Below, piece after piece: positions 32,014 to 42,355 of a DNA stretch of 64,000 nt. The notes beneath the pieces were generated by a model, which did not search any database, was not told where the DNA came from, and saw only the letters and a program-made list of their open reading frames with translations. This stretch comes from Stigmatella erecta (GTDB lineage: Bacteria > Myxococcota > Myxococcia > Myxococcales > Myxococcaceae): positions 186,001 through 250,000 of the forward strand of contig NZ_FOIJ01000004.1 in assembly GCF_900111745.1 (NCBI RefSeq), read 5' to 3'. Position 1 is the first letter of the stretch, and every line of letters begins with the position of its first letter. The position numbers and the translations under genes are program-made.

Positions 32014-33558
32014 ATGGAGACAATTTCCCCGGTGGATCCCGCCGCGCTGCCACCGGGCACGGAGGTGGGCAGTTGGCAGGTCCGCGCCTGGAAAGGCCGG
32101 GGCAGCTATGGCGCCGTGTACCGGGCGGCCCGCATCGGCCACCCTCACGCGGCGCCCGTGGCCCTGAAGCTGGCCCTGCATGCCTGGGACGAGCGCTTCT
32201 CGCGCGAGGTGCGCTTGCTGGCGCGCATCCGCCACCCCAGCGTGCCCCGGCTCCTGGGCCACGGGCTCTGGAAGCATCCCACGCGGCCGGTGGCCTTTCC
32301 GTACCTGGTGATGGAGTGGATGGACGGGGTGCCCCTGTACGAGTGGGCGCATGCGCGCAACCCCACCTCGCGCGAGGTGATGCGGTTGCTCGCCCAGGTG
32401 GCCCGGGGGCTGGAGGCCACGGCCGCGGCCCATGGGGTGCACCGGGACGTGAAGGGCGACAATGTGCTGGTCCAGCCGGCGCCGTTCCGCGCGGTGCTGG
32501 TGGACTTCGGTGCGGCGTACCACCGGGGGGCCTCGCCGCTCACCTGGAACCTGCCCCCGGGCACCCCGCGCTACCGGAGCCCGGAGGCCTGGGCCTTCAC
32601 CCAGGAGGCCTCCCGGCCTCCCTCGGCCCGCTATGCCTTTCAGCCCGCGGACGACGTGTTCGCGCTGGGGGTGAGCGCCTACCGGCTGGTGACCGACGAG
32701 TACCCGCCCCCCACGGATCCGGCGCATCCCCTGTCCGGGTGCTGGGCCTCGGAGGGGATGGGGCCCCGGGCGCCGCGGGAGCTCAACGCGAGGGTGGCCC
32801 CGGCGCTCGATGTGCTCATCCAGCGCATGATCTCGGTGAAGCCGGCCCAGCGCGGCACCGCGGGGGCGCTGGCGGAGGCCCTGGAGCGGGCGGCGGAGGG
32901 GGCAGGGCCCGAAGCGGATGTGCCCCTCTTTCAGGTGGAAGCCCTGGCGCGGGAGGCCTGGCCCGCGCAGGACGCGGCGGCGGCGGCGTACCTGGGGCAC
33001 CGGCCGCGCTACCGGGATGGGGCGCTGCTGAAGGCCACCGCGCAGCGGGATGAAGCCGAGCAGGCGGAGTTCTTCCGGCGAGAGGCCGAGGCGAAGGCCC
33101 GGGCCGAGGCGCCGACGGAGCAGGTGATGCCGCATGCGTTTCCCCGGGAGTTCCTCCAGTGCCTGTCGGTGGCGGTGCTGGGGGTGACCCTGATGCTCTG
33201 GGCCGGGTCGGAGGTCCGGCCGTGGGTCTCCACGGAGCTCCTGCCGGGGCAGGCGGGAACGCGGGACGCGGGGCTGGAGGATGGCGGCACCGTGGGGGTG
33301 GGCGATGCCTCGCTGACGGTGACGGCCCCGCTCGGGACGCCCGTGCCCCCGGCCATCCGCCTGGACATGCCGCCGGGGCCGCTGCAGGGCCAGCGCCGCC
33401 CGCCCTGCGGCAAGGGCGAGGTGGAGATTCGCAAGGGCTGCTGGGTGAAGATCGCCGCTCCGCCCGAGGACTGTGAGGACTATGCGTACGAGTGGAAGGG
33501 GGCTTGCTACATCCCCATGGCCCCTTCCCAGCGTCCCGCGACCTCGGATTCTCCGTAG
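32014..33558 (+). CDS. Membrane Ser/Thr protein kinase with Cys-containing outer domain
   Basis: 514 residues. The N-terminal kinase (about 20-285) has GRGSYGAVYRA, ALKLAL, HRDVKGDN and DFGAAYHRG; the usual APE reads SPEAWAF. A helical, Arg/Glu/Ala-rich linker leads to one membrane helix (about 379-396, QCLSVAVLGVTLMLWAG). The C-terminal 110 residues would lie outside the cytoplasm and include four cysteines (PPCGKGEVEI, KGCWVKI, DCEDYAYEW, KGACYIP), suggesting a small ligand-binding or structural domain. The topology is that of a sensor kinase. It stands alone before the P-type ATPase gene. Confidence 0.92.
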   Translation: METISPVDPAALPPGTEVGSWQVRAWKGRGSYGAVYRAARIGHPHAAPVALKLALHAWDERFSREVRLLARIRHPSVPRLLGHGLWKHPTRPVAFPYLVMEWMDGVPLYEWAHARNPTSREVMRLLAQVARGLEATAAAHGVHRDVKGDNVLVQPAPFRAVLVDFGAAYHRGASPLTWNLPPGTPRYRSPEAWAFTQEASRPPSARYAFQPADDVFALGVSAYRLVTDEYPPPTDPAHPLSGCWASEGMGPRAPRELNARVAPALDVLIQRMISVKPAQRGTAGALAEALERAAEGAGPEADVPLFQVEALAREAWPAQDAAAAAYLGHRPRYRDGALLKATAQRDEAEQAEFFRREAEAKARAEAPTEQVMPHAFPREFLQCLSVAVLGVTLMLWAGSEVRPWVSTELLPGQAGTRDAGLEDGGTVGVGDASLTVTAPLGTPVPPAIRLDMPPGPLQGQRRPPCGKGEVEIRKGCWVKIAAPPEDCEDYAYEWKGACYIPMAPSQRPATSDSP

Positions 33559-33564
33559 CGATGT

Positions 33565-33576
33565 CTCTCGCGAGAG
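33565..33576. repeat. Perfect 12-bp palindrome after kinase gene
   Basis: CTCTCGCGAGAG follows the kinase stop by six bases. It has no loop, so it is a poor hairpin; it might be a protein-binding site for the ATPase gene that begins at 33666. A GC-rich stem (GCCTCCC with GGGAGGC) also lies at about 33590-33621. Confidence 0.3.
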
Positions 33577-33665
33577 GTTAAGCGTCTGGCGCCTCCCTCG
33601 GGCCGCAGGCAGGGGAGGCAGCGTCGTCAGTGGGTCGTCACCACCCTTCTTCGCGGGAGCCTGAC

Positions 33666-36422
33666 ATGACCGTTGCGAAACCCTCTTCCCGTGCCCCTTC
33701 CGAGTCCTGGCATGCCCTCGCGCCCGAGGCCGTGCTGGAGCGCATCCGCAGTACCCCCGAGGGGCTGTCCGAGCAGGAAGCCCAGCAGCGGCTCGCTCAG
33801 CACGGTCCGAACATCCTGAAGCGCGAGAGCCAGAACAGCCCCTGGAAGGTGCTGTTCCGGCAGATCAACAACCCGCTCATCTGGGTGCTCCTGGGCTCCG
33901 CGGCGCTCGCCATCGGCCTGGGGAAGGTGACGGACGGCCTGGTGGTGCTCGCCGTGGTGGTGCTCAACACCCTCATTGGCTTCATCCAGGAGTTCCGCGC
34001 GGGCCAGGCCATCGAGGCCCTGGCCCGGATGGTGCCGGAGACCGTCACGGCGCTCCGGGGCGGGACGAAGATCTCGCTGTCCGCCGAGAAGCTCGTGCCC
34101 GGGGATGTGGTGGAGCTGGCCTCCGGGGACAAGGTGCCCGCGGACATGCGGCTCATCTCCGCGCGCAACCTTCAGATAGAGGAGGCCGCGCTCACGGGTG
34201 AGTCCGTGCCCGTGCGCAAGCAGCTGCCGGCCGTGGCGGAGAACGCCTCCCTGGGCGACCGCACCAACCTGACCTTCGGCGGCACGCTGGTGACCTCCGG
34301 GGCGGCTCGGGCCGTGGTGGTGGCCACCGGGGACACCACGGAGCTGGGGCGCATCTCGCGGATGCTGGGCGAGGCCACGGACATGCAGACGCCGATGACC
34401 AAGGCCTTGGCCACCATCGGCCGCTACCTCACGGGGGCCATCCTGGCGATGTCCGTGGTGCTGCTCGGCGTGGGGCTGCTGCGGGGCTACGCGCTCAGCG
34501 AGGCGCTGCTGGTGGCCATCACCCTGGCGGTCGCCGCCATCCCCGAGGGCCTGCCCGCCATCGTCACCATCGCGCTGGCCATCGGCGTGCAGCGCATGGC
34601 GGCGCGCCAGGCGGTCATCCGCAAGCTGCCCGCGGTGGAGACGCTGGGGAGCACGACGGTCATCTGCTCGGACAAGACGGGCACGCTCACCCGCAACGAG
34701 ATGACGGTGCAGGCCCTGTGGACGCCCGAGGGCGCCTGGTCCGTCTCCGGCGTGGGCTATGCCATCGAGGGCGAGTTTCAGTCCGAGGGCAAGCCCGCGG
34801 GGGAGCTGCCTCCCTTGGCGCAGGAACTGCTCCGGGCCGGGGTGCTCTGCAACGATGCGGCGCTCCAGACGGAAGGAAAGGGCTCCATCACCGGAGACCC
34901 CACGGAAGGCGCCCTCCTGGTGGCCGCGGAGAAGGCGGGCGTGCGCGTGAAGGAGGTCCGCGAGCGCTGCGGCCGGGTGGACGCGATTCCCTTCGAGTCC
35001 GAGCACCAGTTCATGGCCACCCTCAACGAGGACGGCGAGGGCCAGCGGGCCATCTTCCTCAAGGGGGCGCCGGAGGTGGTGCTCCAGCGCTGCCAGCAGG
35101 ACGGGGCCTCGCCGGACGCGGTGCTCCAGGAGATGGACCGCCTGGCGAGCCAGGGCATGCGCGTGCTGGCCGTGGCGCGCAAGGCCGTGCCTGCCTCCCA
35201 CGCGGGGTTGAAGTCCGAGGACGTGGAGGGCGGCTTCGCCCTGCTGGGCCTGCAAGGGATGATTGATCCGCCCCGCCAGGAGGTCATCGCCGCGGTGCGC
35301 GCGTGCCACGACGCGGGCATCGTCGTGAAGATGATCACCGGGGACCACCAGAAGACGGCGGAGAGCATCGGTCTCAAGCTGGGGCTGCCGGAGGGCGAGG
35401 TGGTGACGGGGCAGCGGCTCGCGGAGATGGATGACACCCAGTTGCAGGAGGTGGCGGCCTCCACGCACGTGTTCGCCCGCGTGGCCCCCGAGCACAAGCT
35501 GCGGCTGGTGCGGGCGCTCCAGGCCCGGCACCAGGTGGTGGCCATGACGGGCGATGGCGTCAACGATGCGCCCGCCCTCAAGCAGGCCAACATCGGCGTG
35601 GCCATGGGCATCACCGGCACGGCGGTGTCCAAGGAGTCCGCCGACATCGTCCTCACGGATGACAACTTCACCACCATCGTCTCCGCGGTGGAGGAGGGCC
35701 GCCGCGTCTACGACAACCTCGTCAAGTCGCTGGCCTTCGTGCTGCCCACCAACCTGGGGTTGGCGCTCATCCTGGCCTTCAGCGTGGCCTTCTTCCCCAT
35801 CCAGGAGGTGGCCGGGGGCGTGCTCGCGCCGCTGATGCCCATGCTCCCCGTGCAGTTCCTGTGGATCAACCTGGTGGCCACCGTGGCGCTGGCGCTGCCT
35901 CTGGCCTTCGAGGCCAAGGAGCCCCACCTGATGCGCCGCGCGCCCCGGGCGCCCACCGAGCCGGTGCTCAGCCGCTTCGTGATGGTGCGCACCGCCGTCG
36001 CCGCGGTGGTGATGGCCGCCGGCGCCATCGGCCTCTTCTCCTGGGAACTGCAGGCCGAGGCGGACAGGCCCCACGCGGAGGGGACGCTGCGGCAGGCCCA
36101 GACCATGGCCGTGACGACGGTCATCCTGTTCCAGATCTTCTACCTGTTGATGTGCCGCAGCCTGCATGGCTCGCTGTTCAAGCTGGGCCTGTTCAGCAAC
36201 CCCATGGTCTTCCTGGGCATCGGCGCGCTGGTGGTGCTGCAGCTGGGCTTCATCTACCTGCCGTTCATGCAGAAGATCTTCGGGACCGCCGCGCTGGGGT
36301 GGAAGGACCTGGGGCTCTCGGCGCTGGCCGCGGCCGTCATCCTGCCGGTCATCAGCGCGGAGAAGGCCTGGCGCCATCGCCGGACGGGGGGCAGCACCCC
36401 CGCGCATGCGTCCGCGGGCTGA
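33666..36422 (+). CDS. P-type cation-transporting ATPase (P2A-like)
   Basis: 918 residues with the N-terminal cation-ATPase domain, the TGES actuator motif (LTGESVPVRK), the phosphorylation motif DKTGTLT, and the hinge TGDGVNDAPALK. Helix M4 has PEGLPA, as in Ca2+ pumps of the SERCA/PacL type. In M6 the SERCA motif N-x2-TD is NLVATVAL, so the key Asp is missing; ion choice may therefore be Na+, K+ or another cation rather than Ca2+. About ten membrane helices are visible. ATG 33666 has GGGAG upstream. No regulator or partner gene adjoins. It is transcribed in the same direction as the CotH gene. Confidence 0.92.
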   Translation: MTVAKPSSRAPSESWHALAPEAVLERIRSTPEGLSEQEAQQRLAQHGPNILKRESQNSPWKVLFRQINNPLIWVLLGSAALAIGLGKVTDGLVVLAVVVLNTLIGFIQEFRAGQAIEALARMVPETVTALRGGTKISLSAEKLVPGDVVELASGDKVPADMRLISARNLQIEEAALTGESVPVRKQLPAVAENASLGDRTNLTFGGTLVTSGAARAVVVATGDTTELGRISRMLGEATDMQTPMTKALATIGRYLTGAILAMSVVLLGVGLLRGYALSEALLVAITLAVAAIPEGLPAIVTIALAIGVQRMAARQAVIRKLPAVETLGSTTVICSDKTGTLTRNEMTVQALWTPEGAWSVSGVGYAIEGEFQSEGKPAGELPPLAQELLRAGVLCNDAALQTEGKGSITGDPTEGALLVAAEKAGVRVKEVRERCGRVDAIPFESEHQFMATLNEDGEGQRAIFLKGAPEVVLQRCQQDGASPDAVLQEMDRLASQGMRVLAVARKAVPASHAGLKSEDVEGGFALLGLQGMIDPPRQEVIAAVRACHDAGIVVKMITGDHQKTAESIGLKLGLPEGEVVTGQRLAEMDDTQLQEVAASTHVFARVAPEHKLRLVRALQARHQVVAMTGDGVNDAPALKQANIGVAMGITGTAVSKESADIVLTDDNFTTIVSAVEEGRRVYDNLVKSLAFVLPTNLGLALILAFSVAFFPIQEVAGGVLAPLMPMLPVQFLWINLVATVALALPLAFEAKEPHLMRRAPRAPTEPVLSRFVMVRTAVAAVVMAAGAIGLFSWELQAEADRPHAEGTLRQAQTMAVTTVILFQIFYLLMCRSLHGSLFKLGLFSNPMVFLGIGALVVLQLGFIYLPFMQKIFGTAALGWKDLGLSALAAAVILPVISAEKAWRHRRTGGSTPAHASAG

Positions 36423-36502
36423 CAGAGGCGTTCGCGGGGCGGGCTGCCCTCCAGGCCCGGGATGATTATTTCTCGGGGCGCAGCGATGCGGGGAGGGGTG
36501 GG

Positions 36503-38224
36503 GTGCGCGGACTTCGTTGGCTGAGGGGTGTCCTGGGGTGGGGGTTCTGTCTGACGGTGGTGGGTTGCTCGGTTGCCTGCTCGGACCCTGCATCCCCGGA
36601 GAGCCCTGAGCCACCGGCCGTGCCCGGTGTCACGCCTCCGGCCGGGCCGCCTCCGGGGACTCCTGGCAGCGGCACGCCGGAGCCGGAGACCCCTCCGGTG
36701 GAGCAGGAGCCTGGCCAGCCGCCCGCCTCCTCCGTCTGTGCGCCCACCGCGGGCGCGGCCCGCTGGGTGCTCGAGGGCGAGGCCCTGTCCGCGCAAATCA
36801 CCTGCGGCACGGGCCACGCCTCGCAAGGCCTGAGCTTCGCCGTGGAGAACCTGCCGCCGGGAGCCCGCTTCGACGCGGCGAGCGGCACGTTGAGCTGGAC
36901 GCCGGGCAAGGACCAGGCCGCCGTGTGGAACCTCGTGCTCAAGGAGGAGAGCACCGGCGAGAAGGGCACCCTGAAGGTGGGCGTGGCGGACAACCGCGCG
37001 GCGCCCGGCAACGTGCCCATCGTGAACGCGGCCGCCTACACGGAGGAGTACGGCCTTCCGGTGTTGCACCTCACCCACGACGAGCGGGGCCTCACCGCGG
37101 GCGAGTACCGCCCCGTGCAGATCGTCTACCGGGGCAAGGCCTCCACCATCGAGGCGAAGTACCGGGGCGCCACCTCCAGCGTCTTCCCCAAGCGCAGCCT
37201 CACGCTCAAGTTCCCGGACGAGGACCTCTTCAACGAGCCGGTGTTCGGCGGGGGCTTCACGGACCGCAAGCGCGTGGTGCTCATCACCACCTTCAATGAC
37301 AACTCGTACCTGCGCTCGCGGCTGGCCTTCGACCTGTGGAACCGCATGGATCCGGCCCACGTGCAGATCCGCACCTTCAGCGCGGTGCTCTATGTGAACA
37401 ACCGCTACCGGGGCATGTACACGGTGGCGGACCACATCAACAAGCGCCTGCTGGCGGCCCATGGCCTGTCCAAGGACTCGGATCTCTTCAAGGCCGTGGA
37501 CAAGGACGCCAACTTCTCGCGGCTTCGCAAGGACGGCACCCCGAAGGCGGGGCTGCACGAGGGGCTGGAGAAGGAGGAGGGCATCCCCGAGGAGGGCAAG
37601 CCTCACGCCTTCGACACGATGTCCGGCCTGATTGGCTTCGTCTCGGACTCGGACGCCACCACCTTCCGCGAGGGCTTCGGCACGCGGCTGGCGGGCAATG
37701 ACTACCAGGACTGGTGGATCTTCAACACGCTCATTCTCGGCACGGACTCGCAGGGCAAGAACGCCTACCACGCGTTCGACTCGGCCACGGGCGGCCCCTG
37801 GCGCTTCATCCCCTGGGATCTGGACGCGAGCTTTGGCCAGAACTTCGACACCACCCGCTCCAGCCCCACGGCCCGCCCCACCTTCGCCGAGGACAACCTG
37901 CTGTTCTCGCGGATGCTTGCCGAGCCCGCCCTCGCGGACCCCATGCGCGAGCGCTACCAGGACCTGCTGCGCAACGAGCTGAAGCTGGAGACGGTGCTCT
38001 CCCTCATCGACGGCTATGTCCAGGAGACGGGCCCCGCCGCCCGCCGGGACTGGGCCGAGTGGTCCACCGCCTACCAGGCCTTCGGCGCGCCGGGCACCAT
38101 TGGCCAGCCCAACTTCCCCCGCTGGAACTCGCGCCAGGACTTCACCACCTATGAGCAGGAGGTGGAGTACGTGCGCGAGTGGGTGAAGGCGCGCTGGCCT
38201 TCCCTGCAGGGCCGCCTGCCCTGA
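36503..38224 (+). CDS. CotH-family lipoprotein kinase-like protein
   Basis: 573 residues from GTG 36503 (GGGGAGGGG upstream). The leader ends in the lipobox VVGC near residue 18. A Pro/Glu-rich spacer (about 25-75) is followed by an Ig/putative cadherin-type beta domain (GLSFAVENLPPGARFDAASG, LSWTPGKDQ) and then CotH (about 190-480): KRSLTLKFPDEDLF, RGMYTVADHINKRLL, and WRFIPWDLDASFG with the metal-binding acid residues. CotH proteins are atypical protein kinases that phosphorylate coat or surface proteins. Here it would act at the cell envelope, perhaps on myxospore or surface proteins; that is inference. Confidence 0.87.
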   Translation: MRGLRWLRGVLGWGFCLTVVGCSVACSDPASPESPEPPAVPGVTPPAGPPPGTPGSGTPEPETPPVEQEPGQPPASSVCAPTAGAARWVLEGEALSAQITCGTGHASQGLSFAVENLPPGARFDAASGTLSWTPGKDQAAVWNLVLKEESTGEKGTLKVGVADNRAAPGNVPIVNAAAYTEEYGLPVLHLTHDERGLTAGEYRPVQIVYRGKASTIEAKYRGATSSVFPKRSLTLKFPDEDLFNEPVFGGGFTDRKRVVLITTFNDNSYLRSRLAFDLWNRMDPAHVQIRTFSAVLYVNNRYRGMYTVADHINKRLLAAHGLSKDSDLFKAVDKDANFSRLRKDGTPKAGLHEGLEKEEGIPEEGKPHAFDTMSGLIGFVSDSDATTFREGFGTRLAGNDYQDWWIFNTLILGTDSQGKNAYHAFDSATGGPWRFIPWDLDASFGQNFDTTRSSPTARPTFAEDNLLFSRMLAEPALADPMRERYQDLLRNELKLETVLSLIDGYVQETGPAARRDWAEWSTAYQAFGAPGTIGQPNFPRWNSRQDFTTYEQEVEYVREWVKARWPSLQGRLP

Positions 38225-39775
<1,551 letters not shown>

Positions 39776-39815
39776 GCCCCTGGCGTCCTCCCCCTGCCTT
39801 CTGGAAATCCGTCCC

Positions 39816-41069
39816 ATGCCCTCCCTGCCGCAGGTCTTTGATCTCCCGCTCCCCGAGCTGCTCCTCGAAGGGGGGGCGTGGCTCACGTCGCATGTGGCCC
39901 GTGGCTGGTGGTGGGGCCCGGGGCAGGAGGAGGCGTGGCTCCGGTCCCGGGCCCACGTGCTGCCCGAGGCGGAGGTGCGGCGGAACGCCCTCCGGCCCGT
40001 CCACCGCACGCGGGCGGAGCAGCGCCAGCTGGGCCTCGCGCTGAACCCGAGGGCGTTCCAGAAGCCGGATCCGTCCGTGCCCACCGTGCTGCTGGTGCAT
40101 GCGCTCACGGGGGACATGCGGGCCGGCGGGCCCGGCGGGTGGTGGGAGCCCCTCATCGGCCCGGGACGGCCGCTGGATCCGGAGCGGATGCGCCTGCTGT
40201 GTTTCAACAACCTGGGCTCCTGTTATGGGAGCTCGGGCCCCGCGGATGAGGGCTTTCCGTCCCGGGCAGAGGACCGCCGCACCGGGGGCTTCGCGCCGCC
40301 GTTCCTGGCACCGCCCTCACTCGAGGAGCGTGTCTTGCCCGCCACCGTCACCCCGTGGGATCAGGCCCGCGCCATCCTCCAGGCGCTGGACGCGCTGGGC
40401 ATCCAGCAGGTGGACCTCCTCGCGGGTGGCTCACTGGGGGGGATGATCGTCCTGTGCCTCGCGGTCCTGGCGCCCGAGCGTTTCGAGCGGCTCCTCCCCA
40501 TCGCCGCGTGCGAGGCGGCCAGCTCGTGGATCACCGGGTGGAACCACGTGGCCCGGCAGGCCCTGTTGCTGGACCTGGCGTTCCCGGAGGCGGCCCCGCG
40601 CGGCCTGGAGCTGGCGCGGCAGCTCGCCATGCTGACCTATCGCGCGGAGCCCGGCCTGGAGCTGCGCCAGGCCCGGCCTCCGCCAGAGCAGCCCCTGGGC
40701 GGGCTCTACCCCGTGCAGGGCTACCTGGAGCATCAGGGCGAGCAGCTGCGCGCGCGCTTCGATGCCCGGGCCTACCTCGCGCTGCTGGGCGCCATGGACC
40801 ATCATGATCTCTCGCGCCGGCCGGGCACCGCCCCGGAAGGGGGCTGGGGCGCGTCCCGCATCCGGGCCAGCACCCTGTGCGTGGGCATCGACCGGGATCA
40901 GCTCTTCTTCCCCTCGCACATGGTGGCGTTGTCCGAACGCCTCCGGATGCAGGGGCGCCATTCGGAGTACGCGGAGCTCCCCAGCCTCCACGGCCACGAT
41001 GGCTTCCTCATCGAGTGGGAGCCCCTGGAGGGGCTGGTCCGGCGCGCGCTGGCCTTGCCTGTTCCCTAA
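39816..41069 (+). CDS. metX: Homoserine O-acetyltransferase-like (MetX)
   Basis: 417 residues of alpha/beta-hydrolase fold. It transfers acetyl from acetyl-CoA to homoserine, the first committed step of direct-sulfhydrylation methionine synthesis. The nucleophile Ser is in AGGSLGGMIVLCLA, the Asp in VGIDRDQLFFP and the His in LHGHDGFLIE. The N-terminal HALTGD and NNLGSCYGSSGP oxyanion segments are as expected. The N-terminus (MPSLPQVFDLPLPELLLEGG, then a Trp-rich stretch) is slightly longer than in typical MetX. It shares its stop region with the convergent chrA gene (3-nt overlap). Family members can also use succinyl-CoA. Confidence 0.9.
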   Translation: MPSLPQVFDLPLPELLLEGGAWLTSHVARGWWWGPGQEEAWLRSRAHVLPEAEVRRNALRPVHRTRAEQRQLGLALNPRAFQKPDPSVPTVLLVHALTGDMRAGGPGGWWEPLIGPGRPLDPERMRLLCFNNLGSCYGSSGPADEGFPSRAEDRRTGGFAPPFLAPPSLEERVLPATVTPWDQARAILQALDALGIQQVDLLAGGSLGGMIVLCLAVLAPERFERLLPIAACEAASSWITGWNHVARQALLLDLAFPEAAPRGLELARQLAMLTYRAEPGLELRQARPPPEQPLGGLYPVQGYLEHQGEQLRARFDARAYLALLGAMDHHDLSRRPGTAPEGGWGASRIRASTLCVGIDRDQLFFPSHMVALSERLRMQGRHSEYAELPSLHGHDGFLIEWEPLEGLVRRALALPVP

Positions 41070-42265
41070 TAGGTCCAGAGCAGAATGCCTGCGAGGCTGC
41101 CTCCCAGGACCAGCCACGCGGAGTTGAGGCGGAAGCGCAGGAGCAGCACGGCGCTCAGCAACGCCAAGCCCACCGTCCAGGCATCCACGAGGGCCGCGCG
41201 CCCCAACTGCCACGTCACCGTGGCCATCAGGGCGAGCGAGGCCACGTTGATGCCATCCAGAACGGCCCCGGCCAGCCTGGAGCGGCGCAGGCGCGGCACC
41301 AGCGGACCACTCACCGCGACGAAGAAGAACGCGGGCAGGAAGATGCCCACCGTGGCCACCCCGGCTCCCAGGGGGCCCGCGAGCAGGTAGCCGATGAACG
41401 TGGCCGTGGTGAAGACGGGGCCCGGCGTCACCTGGCCCACCGCCACGGCATCCAGGAGCTGCGCCTCCGTGAGCCAGCCCCACCGCTCCACCAGGTCCGC
41501 GCGAAGGAAGGCCAGCAGCACGTAGCCGCTGCCGAAGAGCACCGAGCCTACCTTCAGGAAGAAGAAGAACAGTCCTCCCAGGCTGAAGGGCACGGCCCCC
41601 GCCGCCCCCATCGCCACGCCGTTCAGGAGCCAGGGGGCTCCCGCCAGCATTCCCGCCGGATCCTTGCCGTCCCTGCCTTGCCCCGGGACGCGCTGGCCCC
41701 AGGACCCGAGCGCCATGAAGGCGCCGCTGCTCAGCAGGATGAGCAGTTCGTGGACGCCCAGCCCATGGGCCGCGGCAGCGGCCAGCCCCACGAGGGCCAG
41801 CAGGCGTGTCTTCACCGCTGCCCGCCCCAGCCCCCAGAGGGCCTGGAGGACCACCGCGATGATGACGGGCTTCACGCCATACAGAAGCCCTCCGGCCGAG
41901 GGCAGGCCGCCGAAGCGCACATAGGCCCAGGCGGCGGCCGAGACGATGAGCGCCGCGGGGAGGATGAAGCAGATACCAGCCACCAGCAGCCCCGCCCAGC
42001 CCGCGCGCCGATGGCCGAGGTGGATGGCCAGCTCCGTGGAGTTGGGCCCGGGAATGAGGTTGGCCGCGCCCAGCAGATCCAGGAACTCGCCGCGGCTGAG
42101 CCAGCGGCGGCGGCGCACCACCTCGTCCTCCATCAGGGCCATGTGGGCCGCGGGGCCGCCGAAGGAGGTGAAGCCCAGCCGGAGGAAGAGCAGCGCGACC
42201 TCCTTCAACCTCCGCGCTTCAGGATGCCGTGGGGCCAGCCCGCGCGTGTCTCCTGGGTCGTTCAT
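41066..42265 (-). CDS. chrA: Chromate transporter, long-chain ChrA type
   Basis: 399 residues with two homologous membrane halves: an N-terminal copy (FLRLGFTSFGGPAAHMALME) and a C-terminal copy (LKVGSVLFGSGYVLLAFLRA, GQVTPGPVFTTATFIGYL). ChrA proteins export chromate or related oxyanions such as sulfate-like species from the cytoplasm. ATG 42265 is preferred over an upstream frame, with GGAG close by. It overlaps the metX stop by three bases (CTAA), an extremely compact convergent pair. Whether the true substrate is chromate is unknown; proximity to sulfur-amino-acid genes is notable, though the two genes are on opposite strands. Confidence 0.88.
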   Translation of the reverse strand: MNDPGDTRGLAPRHPEARRLKEVALLFLRLGFTSFGGPAAHMALMEDEVVRRRRWLSRGEFLDLLGAANLIPGPNSTELAIHLGHRRAGWAGLLVAGICFILPAALIVSAAAWAYVRFGGLPSAGGLLYGVKPVIIAVVLQALWGLGRAAVKTRLLALVGLAAAAAHGLGVHELLILLSSGAFMALGSWGQRVPGQGRDGKDPAGMLAGAPWLLNGVAMGAAGAVPFSLGGLFFFFLKVGSVLFGSGYVLLAFLRADLVERWGWLTEAQLLDAVAVGQVTPGPVFTTATFIGYLLAGPLGAGVATVGIFLPAFFFVAVSGPLVPRLRRSRLAGAVLDGINVASLALMATVTWQLGRAALVDAWTVGLALLSAVLLLRFRLNSAWLVLGGSLAGILLWTY

Positions 42266-42355
42266 GCTCCAGGTGCTCCTCCTCCGGGGAGCTGAACCCA
42301 CCGGAGGTCTCGATGTACACGCGTTTCACCGGAATCCGAGCGGGGCGGCAGGGGC

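Noticed and set aside
33627-36614. 995-codon minus-strand frame opposite the P-type ATPase
   Set aside because: Antisense shadow of a clear ATPase gene; His/Gly/Arg-rich composition and no start context.
40431-41483. 350-codon minus-strand frame extending beyond the chrA stop into metX
   Set aside because: It is out of frame with chrA and antisense to metX; the ChrA stop at 41066 is the real end.
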